Positions 20,964 to 32,404 of a stretch of 64,000 bases of DNA are shown here, piece after piece. The stretch lies in contig JADJMA010000015.1 in NCBI GenBank assembly GCA_016709845.1, positions 61,500-125,499 of the forward strand, written 5' to 3'. A program made the position numbers and the translations under genes. Position 1 is the stretch's first letter. Every line of letters begins with the position of its first letter. The notes under the pieces were generated by a model. That model saw only the letters and a program-made list of their open reading frames with translations, searched no databases and was not told the DNA's origin. This DNA is from Flammeovirgaceae bacterium. GTDB taxonomy: Bacteria; Bacteroidota; Bacteroidia; Cytophagales; Cyclobacteriaceae.

Positions 20964-21740
20964 CTAGCCTTCATCAAAAGTAACGTTTACGGGGCTATCG
21001 TATTGCAAGCCTAATAGTTCGCTGGCATTACCTTTATAAATTCCTATTTCCAATAAATCCTGACTATTAAAAATTAAAAAGCAATCGCCTTGTTCGGTTT
21101 GAAAATAATTAGTGTGTATGCGCCTGAACTTTTCGCCACCAAACTGAATAGTATAAGCCCGGTCTTTCGTAAGGATGTCAAAATCTTTTTTAGCAATGTT
21201 GGTGATTAGATTTCCATAATTATCAACCCGTAACACATGCCCGGCAATAATACGTTTGGTTGCCTTCACCTGGCGATTCATCATTTTACGATAGGAAGCA
21301 ATTGAGTTACCTAATGTGGTAATGGCTACCCCACTGGCGAGTCGTGCTGCAGCGGCAGCTAATATATCCTTTTCAGGAAATGTGGTTTCTAATGCATTTA
21401 CAGTGTTAAGTTGCACTGCCTGCTGATGGTTCTGATCGCTGATCAGGCCGAACAAACCATTATCGACACCTACGAAGAAATGATCCTCCAATTGTAAGGC
21501 AAGAAAGAGATCATCGCGGTTGCCGGAAGAATCTACACCCACCAGGTGAACGGTGCCTTTTGGAAAGTCACGAAATACAGATTTGAGGACATACGCGCCA
21601 TGTGCTATATCACAAGCAGCTATGGAATGGCTGATATCGATCAGATTAAGTTCAGGATTGATACTTAAGATCTTGGCTTTCATGGCCCCCACATAGTGGT
21701 CGCTTTCTCCGCTGTCCGTAAGAAGGGTTATGATGGCCAT
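20964..21740 (-). CDS. SAM hydrolase / SAM hydroxide adenosyltransferase (DUF62 family)
   Basis: 258 residues, intact. The start MAIITLLTDSGESDHYVGAM has the TDFG-like motif (here TDSG) and the conserved D-x-Y-VG-.MK helix. Then INPELNLIDISHSIAACDIA (the I..IDI.H.I element), GTVHLVGVDSSG and FFVGVDNGLFGL (the .V.PDNGL equivalent). The C-terminal half carries HVLRVDNYGNLITNI (D.FGN..TN.). These features define the family that hydrolyses S-adenosylmethionine to adenosine and methionine and is related to fluorinase/chlorinase; a halogenase loop insert is not seen. Cytoplasmic, trimeric by family. Confidence 0.93.
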   Translation of the reverse strand: MAIITLLTDSGESDHYVGAMKAKILSINPELNLIDISHSIAACDIAHGAYVLKSVFRDFPKGTVHLVGVDSSGNRDDLFLALQLEDHFFVGVDNGLFGLISDQNHQQAVQLNTVNALETTFPEKDILAAAAARLASGVAITTLGNSIASYRKMMNRQVKATKRIIAGHVLRVDNYGNLITNIAKKDFDILTKDRAYTIQFGGEKFRRIHTNYFQTEQGDCFLIFNSQDLLEIGIYKGNASELLGLQYDSPVNVTFDEG

Positions 21741-21835
21741 TCGTGAACTTTATACCGGGCCTCATGTTTTTGGCTTGGGCCGGATTTGATTACTTTTATG
21801 ATTCAAAAATAATTTATTTAAACCACATTACTTCA

Positions 21836-22790
21836 TTGATAGAAAAAACCATTACGCTTGAAAATATACCACTCACCGATTTCCTGGGCGTGGAAAATAA
21901 AAACATCACCGAACTGGCTTTGGCTTTCCCGAAAAGTAAAATCATTTCCCGTGGCAACGAAATTCTGATTAAGGGCGAAGGCCCAGATATTATCCAGATC
22001 ACCGATATTCTTAATTCACTCATGGATCACTTTCACCAGTTTGGTCGAGTGAATGAGGAAAACGTACGTGGATACATTGCCCAAGAGCGTCAGGAATTCG
22101 TCCTGAAGATTCACCGGATGGCATTATACTTATGGCACCCGGGGTTCAGCCATTAAAGCCAAGACAGTTAACCAACAGAAACTGGTAAAAGCGATTAAAG
22201 ATTTTGATTTGGTATTTGCGCTGGGGCCGGCCGGTACAGGTAAAACATTTGTGTCGGTGGCTATGGCCATAAAGGCGCTAAAGAATAAACAGGTTAAGAA
22301 GATTATCATTACGCGTCCGGCTGTGGAGGCAGGGGAGAACCTCGGTTTTCTTCCGGGCGATTTGAAAGAAAAGATTGATCCTTACCTGCGACCTATTTAT
22401 GACGCACTCAATGACATGGTGCCTTTCGAAAAGCTGAAGTATTATATGGAGCGCGAGATCATTGAAATTGCACCGTTGGCTTATATGCGCGGACGCACCC
22501 TGAACAATGCGTTTATCCTGTTGGATGAAGCGCAAAACACAACACCCATGCAAATGAAAATGTTTCTTACGCGCATGGGCCCCGATTCAAAGATGATTGT
22601 AACGGGTGATACTTCGCAAATCGACTTGCCTTCCAATCAACGCTCGGGCCTTAAAGAGGCCGTTCGTATTTTAAATGAGGTAAAAGGAATTGGAATTGTT
22701 GAACTTAATGAACGCGATGTGGTACGCCACAAATTAGTGCGCGATATAATTGAAGCCTACGGAAAAGTAAATCCCTCCGGTCATACCTAA
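21836..22790 (+). CDS. phoH: PhoH family ATPase (one or more frameshifts)
   Basis: I set the start at TTG 21836 because LIEKTITLENIPLTDFLGVE is the family N-terminus; the open frame reaches back to ATG 21743 but MNFIPGLMFLAWAGF does not look like PhoH. A shift near 22115-22155 separates the N-terminal KH-like part (SKIISRGNEILIKGEGPDII, FGRVNEENVRGYI) from the ATPase. The restored junction reads SAIKAKTVNQQKLVKAIKDF. ATPase motifs: GPAGTGKT (Walker A), FILLDEAQNTT (Walker B), MIVTGDTSQIDLP (sensor). ~318 residues as usual. PhoH is a cytoplasmic RNA-linked ATPase; exact role unsettled. The gene diverges from the SAM hydrolase with almost no spacer. Confidence 0.93.
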
Positions 22791-22800
22791 CTAAATTTTT

Positions 22801-23090
22801 ATGCCTGCTTACATTATTGTTGAAGTAACGGTTCATAATCCCACCGAATATGAAGATTACAAAAGCTTACGCCCGGTTCGTTAAAGAATTTTCAGGGTAA
22901 GTTTATTGTGCGTGGTGGCAAAAACCAGGAAACGCTTGAAGGAGAATGGAATCCACAACGGATTGTTGTACTGGAGTTTCCAACGCTGGAACAAGCCAAA
23001 GGCTGGTGGGCATCAGAAGAATACGCGCCAGCCAAAGCGTTGCGGCAGCGAACCGCCCACACCAAAATGATTATGGTGGAAGGATTTTAA
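22801..23090 (+). CDS. DUF1330 family protein (one frameshift)
   Basis: The start MPAYIIVEVTVHNPTEYEDY is the standard DUF1330 opening. The frame stops at 22882; a base later NFQGKFIVRGGKNQETLEGE continues with WNPQRIVVLEFPTLEQAKGW and WASEEYAPAKALRQRTAHTK to 23090. Joined length ~97 residues, as in the family (small dimeric alpha-beta barrel). The G-x-(F/Y)-.VRGG and L.. .W.P.R.V..EF motifs are present. Function unknown. It starts 10 bases after phoH and may be co-transcribed. Confidence 0.9.
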
Positions 23091-23160
23091 GGTTAACAGC
23101 GCCTGATCCATTTCCGTTTGCATCATCCCATCACTAACTTGTCATTATTCTTGCAGGTTA

Positions 23161-25719
23161 ATGAAGTGGTATCAGGCAACCATACAACAAACACTCCAAG
23201 CATTTAACTCATCTCTTGAAGGGCTGAGTGAATCTACCGTACAGCAGCTACAGCAGCAGTATGGTAAAAATCAATTAAAGGAGTTCAATAAAAAGGCCGC
23301 ATGGCAAATTCTTTTTGCCCAGTTCACTGAGGTAATGATCCTGATCTTGTTGATTGCAGCAGTTATTTCATTTTTTATTGGAGATGCTCGGGATACCATT
23401 ATCATATTAGTAATTGTAATGCTGAATGCCCTGGTTGGTTTCGTACAGGAATACAATGCCGAAAAGGCAATAGAACATCTTAAGAAGCTATCAGCTTCAA
23501 CGGCCGAGGTAATTCGTGATGGCGGCAAAGGTTTTACAATATCCCGCATCGGAATTGGTACCCGGTGATATTATCAGATTGGGTGCAGGTGATGGTGTGC
23601 CCGCAGATGCAAGACTTGTGGAGGCACACGGACTTAAAGTGGATGAAGCTTCGTTAACCGGTGAATCGTATTCTGTTGAAAAGAATGTAGAGGCAATAGA
23701 AGGAGATCATGCTTCGGTGGGGGATCAATTGAACATGGTGTTTAAATCCACGTGGATAAGTAGTGGCCGGGCAATTGCGGTAGTAGTAGCAACGGGTATG
23801 CAAACAGAAATTGGAAAGATTGCATCCATGCTTCAGCAAGAGGAAGTGAAAACGCCCCTTCAAAGCAAACTGTTGGACTTCAGTAAAAAGCTTTCTATTG
23901 TTATTGCACTCATCTGCTTAATCATTTATGGCGCAGGCGTACTCCGCCACGAAGACCATATTCAAATGTTAATGACTGCCATTTCGGTTGCGGTTGCGGC
24001 CATTCCCGAAGCACTGCCTGCTGTTATTACTGTAGCCCTTGCCTTAGGAGCCCGCAGGATGGTTAGCAAGAAGGCTTTGATCCGAAAATTACCTGCTGTG
24101 GAAACACTGGGTTCGGTCAACTATATCTGCACCGATAAAACCGGAACACTTACCATGAATAAAATGGCGGTACGTAAAATCTGGACTCCTGACCATAATT
24201 TTGCACTCGATATGCCAACCAAGGCGGCCTTGTATTTAGTCATGAGTCTTAATCAGGATACCCAACAGAGTGGTGAGGAAATTACCGGTGACTCGACAGA
24301 AATTGCTGCTGTACAATACGCCATGATATGGATAATGATCTTAGGCGATCGGTTATTTTGTATCCCAGGCTAAGTGAAATCCCTTTCGAAAGTGAGCGGA
24401 GAATGATGACTACGATCCACCGGTTTGGAGATCAAAATTTAGTAATAACCAAGGGGGCCATTGAATCCGTGATTTCAAAGTGCGTGGATTCAAATAAAAT
24501 TGACATTCTGAAAAAGGCAGATGCCATGGCCGATGAAGGGATGCGCACGCTGGCCTACGCTTGTAAACTAATGCCCGAGCAATCAGCAATACAAATTCCG
24601 GTAAATGAGATTGAGTCAGATCTTCACTTTATCGGGTTGATTGCTATGATTGATCCACCCCGAGCCGAAGTAATCCAGGCAGTAAAGGAATGTCAGGCAG
24701 CGGGTATTATTCCTGTAATGATTACGGGCGATCATTCAAAAACAGCTGCAGCCATTGCCCTTGAAGTTGGTGTTATGAAATCTACTGATAGACTTCTTAC
24801 CGGCACTGAAATGGCAGCCATGACTTTTGAGCAACTTTGTGCTACCGTACAATCCGTTCGGGTATATGCTCGCGTAAGTGCCGAACAGAAATTAAGTATT
24901 GTTAAAGCCTTACAATCGCATGGACATTATGTTGCCATGACGGGTGATGGAGTAAATGATGCGCCTTCGTTAAAAATGGCCAACATTGGTGTTGCTATGG
25001 GTATTACAGGTACCGATGTTTCCAAACAAGCAGCCGACATGATTTTACTAGACGACAACTTTGCTACCATTGTAAAGGCTGTTCGGGAAGGACGGAGGAT
25101 TTTCGATAACATTCAGAAGTTTATTCGATACATCATGTCTGGAAATGCCGGAGAGATCTGGACAATTCTTCTGGCCCCTTTGGTTGGGCTTCCTATTCCC
25201 TTGTTGCCAATTCACATTTTATGGATTAATCTCGTAACCGATGGACTCCCAAGTCTTGCGTTGGCCAATGAATCTGCCGAGTTAAATATTATGCAACGGC
25301 CACCGCGTAGTAAAGATAAAGGCATTTTTTCCAATGGTGTAGCCCTGCATATTTTGTGGGTAGGGTTGTTGATGGGTGCCTTATGCTTAGGCATTCAGGC
25401 TTATGCAATCCATCAAGGAAGTGACCATTGGCAAACGATGGTGTTTACTACATTATCGTTTTGTCAGTTAGCCCACGTTTTCGCTATTCGAAGTTTTGAT
25501 GTATTTATTTACAAGCATGGACTTTTTAAGAACCGAGTTCTTTTATTTATCGTTATACCAACAGTCATTCTTCAATTGGCGATTATTTATGTTCCATTCT
25601 TGCATAGTGTATTTCATACAACAAGTCTTACCACTTCTGAATTATTGATTTGTTTTGCGGCAGCCGCCATTGTGTTTCACGCGGTGGAGATTGAAAAGTG
25701 GATTCGGCATCAGCGTTAG
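23161..25719 (+). CDS. Ca2+-type P-type ATPase (P2A-like) (two frameshifts)
   Basis: Shifts near 23525 (an extra G in GGCAAAGG; true reading RDGGKVLQYPASELVPGDII) and near 24330 split one ~850-residue pump. Motifs in order: cation N-domain SLEGLSESTVQQLQQQYGKN, A-domain SLTGES, M4 AVAAIPEALPAVITV, phosphorylation site CTDKTGTLTMNK, N-domain TKGAIESV, hinge MTGDGVNDAPSLKMANIGVA, M5 SGNAGEIW, M6 ILWINLVTDGLPSLALANE. The ion-site residues of SERCA/PMR1 pumps (Glu in PEALP, Asn/Glu of NAGE, Asn-Thr-Asp of NLVTD) are all present, so Ca2+ (or Mn2+) export from the cytoplasm is likely. C-terminal cation ATPase domain with four more helices. Confidence 0.93.
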
Positions 25720-25767
25720 CCTGGTATAGCGTATTGTTTTACAACGCGCCCATAGCTAAATTCACTC

Positions 25768-27835
25768 ATGCTAAGTTGGGTGCCGTTTGCCATGGTGCGT
25801 ATCGTATTGTTCCTCGCAGCGGGAATTTTATTAGGCATCTATTACCCCGAGCTTATCGATAGTCAAACCTTGGTATCGCTGGACGAGATACTTTGTGTTC
25901 TGTTTTTCATATCATTTTTCCTGCTTCGGTCAAAACGTATTTTAAAACCTGTTAGCGGAACACTTGGTTTAGTTTTCGTTTTTTTGTTTGGATACTTACA
26001 TCTTCAGCTAAATACCCAAGGGAGAAGCCAAGATCATCTTCTTAATGAAAAGGATCGCATAGTAGCTTACGAGGCAATTGTTCGTACAGCCCCCGAGTCA
26101 AAAGCCCGCTCGTGGAAAATTCAGGCTGAGGTAGTTCAGATAAAAACAAATCAATGGAAACAGGCAAGCGGTTTGGTGATGATTTACATTTCCAAAAAAT
26201 CAATTGATAAAGTACCCTGGTTGTATGGAGATCGCTTGTTAATTAAAGGATCACCCAACGAATTAACCTCTCCAGCCAATCCTGAAGAATTTAATTTTAA
26301 ACGCTTTCTCAGTTTCCGAAATATCTATCATCAACAATTTATAACGGCCGATCAGATTAAGTTTATCGATCACGCCCAACGCAATGGTTTTCTTTACTAC
26401 TCGCATCTGGTACGAGCGTGGGCTTCGGATGTTTTAAAAACCTACATACCCGGTGAGCAGCAGCAGGCAATCGCGATGGCGCTGGTGTTAGGAGTTACTG
26501 AAGGTATTGACACCGACTTGCAAAGTGCTTACGCGGCCAGTGGTGCTATGCATGTGTTGGCCGTTTCGGGCTTCCATGTAGGTATTATCTATGCTATAAT
26601 TTTGTTGCTATTCAAACCGCTCAACAGGTATGCGTGGAGCCGTTGGGTTATCGCGGTTATCAGCATCTTCCTTCTTTGGACTTTCGCATTTGTAACAGGT
26701 TTGTCGCCTTCCGTATTGCGAGCCGTAACCATGTTCTCTTTCATTGCCCTTGCACGGCCCCTGGGGTGGCGCACCAATATCTATAACACGTTGGCAGCGT
26801 CAGCGTTTGTTTTGTTGCTCTATAATCCCTACTTAATTATGTCGGTAGGGTTTCAGTTGTCGTACCTCGCGGTGTTGGGTATAGTTTATCTACAACGCCC
26901 TATTTATAATTTGATAGAAATTGACAGTCGGGTAGGGGATTGGATCTGGCAAATTACTTGTGTATCCATTGCTGCACAAATAGCTACGTTCGCCTTGGGC
27001 ATGTTGTATTTCCACCAGTTTCCGGTTTACTTTTTAATATCGAACTTGTTTGTAATTCCCTTGGCGACCTTAGTTCTTGTGGGCGGGATTCTATTATTAA
27101 TGGTTAGTTCGATTTACGCTTTAGCTACCTTATTAGGCATTGGCTTGCAAGCGTTAATTCAACTTTTAAACTGGCTTGTATTTAAAACAGAGGCGTTACC
27201 TTTTAGTTTGATCAGTGAAATTTATCTACCACATTTCAATGCTGGTTAATCATGGGTATATTATTATTCATGGTAGGGATGATTCAATATCGATCATCAA
27301 AGGTTTGTACGGGGTATGTTGTTTATGATTATTTGATTTTCATCCAATTCAATCACTTCAACAAGACATTAATCAAAAGCAGTTTCAGATCTACAGTGTT
27401 TCAGGTCACTCGGCTATGGAGTGGATTGATCATGGAGTAAGTTATTTTAAATCGGACTCCTTGCTTTCGCAGGATAAGGGAGAATTCGATTTCATCATGC
27501 TCAACCGATTAAAGCATGGAGTAACATCAATTAATACATCCATTCCGTTTGGGAAAGAGATCGCTCCAGACATGGAAATTTACCTTTGGCAAAACAGCAA
27601 AATTCTATTTGTGTCGAACGGTAAGGTACAATTACCACAGCACGCTAAAATCGATTACCTTGTTGTGGCAAAAAATTCAATTCCGGTCGATACAGAAATT
27701 GATCGGCTTGGTGTAAAGAAATTAATATTAGATGGCAGTAATTCGCAGGGTTACATAAATCGTTGGCGGCAATCTTCCGATTCAATGCGTGTACATGTTG
27801 TTATGGATAAAGGTGCGTTTATATTAAATGAGTAA
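25768..27835 (+). CDS. comEC: ComEC/Rec2 family DNA-uptake channel protein (frameshifts near C-terminus)
   Basis: The first 493 residues carry the N-terminal membrane helices, the DUF4131-like beta domain (KDRIVAYEAIVRTAPESKAR, GDRLLIKGSPNELTSPANPE, FNFKRFLSFRNIYHQQF) and the Competence core: MALVLGVTEGIDTDLQSAYA, ASGAMHVLAVSGFHVGIIYA, FVTGLSPSVLRAVTMFSF, NPYLIMSVGFQLSYLAVLGI. The frame breaks at ~27245 and again near 27310-27420; the rest (IYSVSGHSAMEWIDHGVSYF to FILNE at 27835) is a reduced soluble tail without the metallo-beta-lactamase zinc motif, as in other Bacteroidota. In the inner membrane it passes single-stranded DNA during transformation. Confidence 0.9.
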
Positions 27836-27838
27836 AGA

Positions 27839-28612
27839 ATGAGTTTAGTTGAATATTCAGTTAAGGAAAGGGTAGGGTACATAACCTTAAACAGACCCGA
27901 GAAGAGAAATGCGCTCAGTCATGAGCTTGTAAGCGAATTGAAAACACATTTTGAAAGGGCAGAGCAGGATGAGCACGTTAAAGTAATTGTGTTAAATGCC
28001 CATGGTGACTCATTTTGTGCCGGAGCCGATCTAGGTTATCTGCAACAACTTCAAAATTTTTCTTATGAAGAGAATCTGGCCGACTCTCATCATCTGAAAG
28101 ATTTGTTTCTCAAAATTTTCACGTTAAAGAAAGTAGTCATTGCGCAAGTTCAGGGTCACGCCTTGGCGGGTGGCTGCGGATTGGCTACCGTTTGCGATTT
28201 TGCTTTTGCAGTGCCCGAGGCAAAGTTCGGTTACACCGAAGTTCGGATCGGGTTTATACCCGCACTCGTAGCTGTCTTTCTGGTTCGCAAAATTGGTGAA
28301 CAAAGAGCCCGGCAACTTTTATTGACCGGTGAAATTATTAAAGCCGAAGAAGCCTTAGAGCGTGGTTTGATAACTAAGGTAGTTCCCACTACGAAACTTG
28401 ATTCATCCGTTTTTGATTTTGCTCAGAATCTCATTCAATCAAACTCGACCCAATCGATGCAACTTACCAAACAACTGATTGCGGATGTTCAGGGCAAAAC
28501 ATTGACTGAAGCATTAGACATGGCAGCGACACTTAACGCTAAAGCGCGGGCAACAGACGACTGCAAAAAGGGAGTAGCTGCTTTTTTAAATAAGGAAAAG
28601 TTATCCCGTTGA
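27839..28612 (+). CDS. Enoyl-CoA hydratase/isomerase family protein
   Basis: 257 residues, intact; starts 3 bases after the ComEC stop. Crotonase marks: ITLNRPEKRNALSHELVSEL, the first oxyanion segment SFCAGADLGYLQQL, the second AQVQGHALAGGCGLATVCDF, and AKFGYTEVRIGFIPALVAVF. A Glu is present in the second active-site stretch (YTEVRIGF), in line with methylglutaconyl-CoA-hydratase-like members; the precise substrate cannot be fixed. Cytoplasmic, trimer/hexamer by family. Confidence 0.9.
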   Translation: MSLVEYSVKERVGYITLNRPEKRNALSHELVSELKTHFERAEQDEHVKVIVLNAHGDSFCAGADLGYLQQLQNFSYEENLADSHHLKDLFLKIFTLKKVVIAQVQGHALAGGCGLATVCDFAFAVPEAKFGYTEVRIGFIPALVAVFLVRKIGEQRARQLLLTGEIIKAEEALERGLITKVVPTTKLDSSVFDFAQNLIQSNSTQSMQLTKQLIADVQGKTLTEALDMAATLNAKARATDDCKKGVAAFLNKEKLSR

Positions 28613-28649
28613 TCAACCAATATTTGATGTAACGATACATCCACCCTTA

Positions 28650-30569
28650 ATGCCTATTTTTGATTGTGCAAGCGCTCGAAATACTCAAACAATATTGGGG
28701 TTATCCGCACTTCCGTTCCTCGCAGCAAGAAATCATTGAGGCTGTATTGGAAAAGAAAGATGTGGTAGCGATTATGCCTACGGGTGGAGGAAAGTCAATT
28801 TGTTTTCAGGTTCCTGCTTTGATGCTCGATGGAATCTGTCTTGTCGTTACTCCGCTTATTGCCCTCATGCAAGATCAGGTAAAGCAACTGAAGGCACGGG
28901 GTATTGCTGCGGTTTCGGTTCATGCGGGTATGCACCCACGCGAAATTGATATTACGCTGGATAACTGTGTTTACGGTAATCAAAAATTTCTTTACCTCTC
29001 GCCTGAACGTTTACAAAACGATTTATTTAAAGAAAGAGTGAAGCGAATGAAAGTTTGCCTGGTGGCCATTGACGAAGCACACTGTATTTCGCAATGGGGG
29101 TATGATTTTCGGCCACCGTACCTAAAGATCGCAGAGCTAAGGGAAGTTAAACCCGATGTTCCTTTTATTGCACTCACGGCAACGGCTACCCGTCTTGTCA
29201 AGGAGGATATCATAAGCAAACTGGAACTTACAAAGCCTGAAGTATTTCAAAAGAGTTTTGCTCGCGAGAACCTTTCTTTCGTTGTTCGTAAAACGGAGAC
29301 CAAAGAGAAAAAACTATTAGAAGTATTGCGCAAGGTACCGGGCTCGGCTATTGTTTATGTTCGTTCACGAAAATCGACTGCTACCCTTGCAACATTTCTT
29401 GGTAAGCAGGGAATCTTGGCAACATTTTACCACGCAGGGTTAACCCATCAGGAGCGTATAGCCCGACAGGAGGAATGGGTTACAAACCAATGCCGGGTGA
29501 TGGTGGCCACTAATGCTTTTGGAATGGGCATTGATAAACCCGATGTGCGGGTGGTTTTACATTTGGACATCCCTGAAAATCTGGAATCGTATTATCAGGA
29601 AGCGGGTCGTGCAGGCCGCGATGGAAGAAGATCGTATGCAGCAATAATTTTCATGAAAGTGGATGTGCTGGCGCTTGAGAAGAAAGTACTACAAGCACAA
29701 CCCGAACTGGAGTACTTAAAAAAGATATATCAGGCTATAGCTAACTATTTTCAAATTGCAGAAGGGAGCAGCCAGGGAGAGACTTTCAATTTTGTATTGG
29801 ATGATTTTTGCAAACGATTCAACTTTAGATCCATTGAGGTTTATCCGGCTCTTAAGAAGCTTGAGGAGTTTGGACTTTGGAATTCAATGAAAGTTTTTAC
29901 AGACCCTCGTTGATTCACCTTGCATTCGATAAGAAGAAACTGTACGAGTTTCAGGTAGCCCATGCCCGGTTTGATTTGTTGATTAAGGCACTGCTGCGCT
30001 TATATGGCGGTGAGTTATTCTCTGATTTTACACCTATTTCGGAATCGCAGATTGCTTTGATGGTGAAACAACCCATCGGTTCTGTTAAGTTGGAGCTGGA
30101 TCAATTGCACAACTTACAAGTAGTTGTTTATGAACCGGTAAATGAAAGCCCTAAAATTACTTTGGTGTTAGCCAGGCAGGATGCGGATCGTTTGCCTATC
30201 GACAAACAAGAGTTTAAACGTAGAAGAGATCTTCATCTCACCAAGATGGAGGCAATGAAAAACTATGCCGAGCAAACCCATCGGTGCCGCATGCAACTCA
30301 TTCAGGAATATTTTGACGAGGAGACCTATCAAACCTGTGGCCTGTGTGATGTATGTATCGAGAAAAGAAGAAAAGAAAATCTAACGGTGCTGAAGGATTA
30401 TGAACAACAGGTGATTTATCTCCTGAATAAAAAAAACATGACAGTTGAAGAATTGGAAGCCGCTGTTGATCCTGCTGAAAAGGAATTATTTATCGATGTA
30501 GTTAGGGAAATGGTGGATGCCAATCAGATTGCTTATGATGAGTTTTGGGTGTTACGAGTTGTGAAGTAA
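28650..30569 (+). CDS. recQ: ATP-dependent DNA helicase RecQ (frameshifts)
   Basis: The most likely start is ATG 28650: dropping one T of the T5 run at ~28657-28661 joins MPIL to IVQALEILKQYWGYPHFRSS. Helicase motifs: FRSSQQEIIEAVLEKKDVVA (0), MPTGGGKS (I), TPLIALMQDQV (Ia), AIDEAHCISQWGYDFR (II), LTATAT (III), IVYVRSRK (IV), ATNAFGMGIDKPDVR (V), YYQEAGRAGRDG (VI). A shift near 29880-29910 separates the core from the RQC part, which has zinc ligands HRCRMQLIQEYF and CGLCDVC. ~635 residues; no separate HRDC domain is seen. It unwinds DNA in recombination and fork repair. Confidence 0.95.
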
Positions 30570-30587
30570 TTGTGTTTGATTACGGCT

Positions 30588-30629
30588 TTCTTCTTAACGT
30601 AGTCTCGCCTCTGACTTCAGCATTAAAAT
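30588..30629. repeat. Imperfect island repeat, copy 1 (attC-like candidate)
   Basis: TTCTTCTTAACGTAGTCTCG then CCTCTGACTTCAGCATTAAA. It matches copy 2 at 30991-31032 in 34 of 42 positions with no gaps. It sits just downstream of the stop of the small minus-strand gene 30645-30869. Confidence 0.7.
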
Positions 30630-30644
30630 AATAGATTTTTAATT

Positions 30645-30869
30645 TTAACTCGCTTTGGTAGTTTTATTTGTTCTATAAAGAATAAAAGCTACTGATGAGA
30701 TTGCAAATCCTAATGTTATTAGGATTCCGAAGATTAGATATTGGCTGTTACTAAATTTCTCATTTGTAAGAAAATCAGTTGCCACCAATAACCGCAAGAA
30801 AAGGTATGTAGTTATAGAACAAATAAGAATCACTTGATTTTTGATCGGTGCACTAATCCATGTTTTCAT
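30645..30869 (-). CDS. Small two-helix membrane protein, hypothetical
   Basis: 74 residues. After MKTWISAPIKN there are two hydrophobic helices (QVILICSITTYLFLRLLVAT and YLIFGILITLGFAISSVAFI) and a basic tail (YRTNKTTKAS). I know no family for it. It is AT-rich compared with the flanking RecQ gene and lies between two copies of the same 42-base repeat, all on the minus strand, so it reads like a gene in a cassette. Whether it is translated is not certain. Confidence 0.5.
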   Translation of the reverse strand: MKTWISAPIKNQVILICSITTYLFLRLLVATDFLTNEKFSNSQYLIFGILITLGFAISSVAFILYRTNKTTKAS

Positions 30870-31234
30870 AACTATTAGTTTAGCGTTTTTCTTAAATCTT
30901 TCACGTAATTTAAAGTTAAATTTTAAATCTCATATATTTTTATCTAGCGAAAATAATTCTTTAAAATTTACTTATTTTATTTTTATAATTTTCTTCTTAG
31001 CGGAGTCTCGCCTCGAACACCGTCATTAAAATGCTAAACTATTTGTATTCATGTAAGCTCCCCATAAAATTAGGCCCCTCAAAAGTTTTCTTTTCAGTCG
31101 AGAAGCAAAAGTAGGTGACTGTTCCATGGATGTCAAAGGCCAAGACGGCGATTGATTTTTGTTTTTTTTTTTGGTATCAATCGGTCTTGCATCCATTCAC
31201 ATTCACCGCGCTGTATCGATTGAAAAAACCAACC
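30870..31234. other. Intergenic region with repeat copy 2 and T-run
   Basis: 365 bases: AT-rich leader of the small membrane protein (30870-30990), repeat copy 2 (30991-31032), and about 200 bases up to the transposase stop including a T13-type run near 31158. I find no gene here. Confidence 0.6.
30991..31032. repeat. Imperfect island repeat, copy 2
   Basis: TTCTTCTTAGCGGAGTCTCG then CCTCGAACACCGTCATTAAA. The core AGTCTCGCCTC and the end ATTAAAAT are identical to copy 1; GCGGAGTCTCGC holds a small inverted repeat (GAG-T-CTC). Confidence 0.7.
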
Positions 31235-32305
31235 TCAAGTGATTGCTTCTAATAATTCTATGGGTGCTCGGTAGTCGAGGGGTTCATGGCCGATGGTGAT
31301 TGTAATCGATCATCCACTCTTCCATTTTTCGCGAACTTCTCGCAACGAATAGAATACATTGGCGTTCAATAATTCTTTGCGAATGCTTCCGTTGCAACGT
31401 CCACGTATCCATTCTCCATGGGTTTACCCGGCTGAATGAACGTGAGCGTAATCTCATGCTTGCGCACCATTCATCAAGCACATCCGAAATGAACTCTGGT
31501 CCATTGTCTGCGAATCTTTTGGAAGGCCTCTGAATTCTTTCAGATATTCTAGTACACGCGTAACGCCAATGCTGGCAGTGAAATATCGGCCTCTAAGGCA
31601 AGCACTTCCCGATTATGATCATCTATGATATTTAATAACCTAAACTTTCTTCCATCCAAAGGCTATCGCTCATGAAATCAATTGACCACACTTCATTAAT
31701 AGCTTGTGGCTGAAATAATGCCTGCTTTACTCTTGCTGGTAAACGTTTTTAAAACCTTCTGCGAATGTTAAGATGTAATGCTGTATACACACGATAAATC
31801 CTTTTATGATTCCAAGGAACCCTTTCCTTCTTATACGATAGTAGGATTGCCAAAAGCCAATGGCAGGATGTTTAGCAACAAGAGTTTCTAATTCCTGAAT
31901 AACCGGACTATCGTTTCTGGGTGTTGGATGATACTGGTAAGTACTCCGTGGCGCACTAAGGCCTTACACGCCTGACGTTTGGCTCCTCCATGTTCTTCAA
32001 TCATGAACTGAACCAGCATGCCGTTTTCATCAGGCGCTAAAGCTTTTTGCTACCGCATCTTTTAAAGCTTCATGAACTAAACTCAGATCGGCATACACCG
32101 CTTCAATCGTGAGTTCTCTTCCTGAACCTCTTTCAGCTTCTCAACATCGCTGGCTTCCCATACCCCCATAGCGCGCGCCACTTATAAAAGGAGGCTGTGG
32201 TGATACTTAACTCCCGGCAGATGTCTTCTGCCTTGCGACCGGCTTCATGTTCTGGATCTTTTACAATCTGTGTTTTGTGAATTTTGACTTTTTCGTAATA
32301 ACCAT
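31235..32305 (-). pseudogene. IS3-family transposase remnant (orfA + orfB), decayed
   Basis: OrfA begins at 32305: MVITKKSKFTK, then in a shifted frame EAGRKAEDICRELSITTASF and YKWRA, the HTH of IS3-family OrfA, and the end VYADLSLVHEALKDAVAK. OrfB pieces on the same strand: the first catalytic Asp in RKFRLLNIIDDHNRE, the second in a damaged D-N-GPEF stretch near 31500, and the Glu region NGSIRKELLNANVFYSLREV with the tail HEPLDYRAPIELLEAIT ending at 31235. At least five frame changes are needed, more than elsewhere in the window, so it is probably truly dead as well as error-hit. The YIDF.. /IDDHNRE and KELLN pieces fit the IS407-type branch. I could not fix the terminal inverted repeats. 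Confidence 0.82.
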
Positions 32306-32404
32306 TTAAATTGAATAATTGTACTCAACTTTCAAATGGAACTTCAGGAGCTTACATTCACACTTCCTCACCACTTTTGGAAAGGTGCTCTTGGTTGAAT
32401 GACA

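Noticed and set aside
21743..21835. Extended N-terminus of PhoH (MNFIPGLMFLAWAGFDYF)
   Set aside because: Unlike any PhoH opening; the family start is at LIEKTITLENIPLTDF, so TTG 21836 is preferred.
31235..32305. Reading the transposase as an intact IS3 element
   Set aside because: At least five frame changes and no detectable terminal inverted repeats; only remnants are supported.
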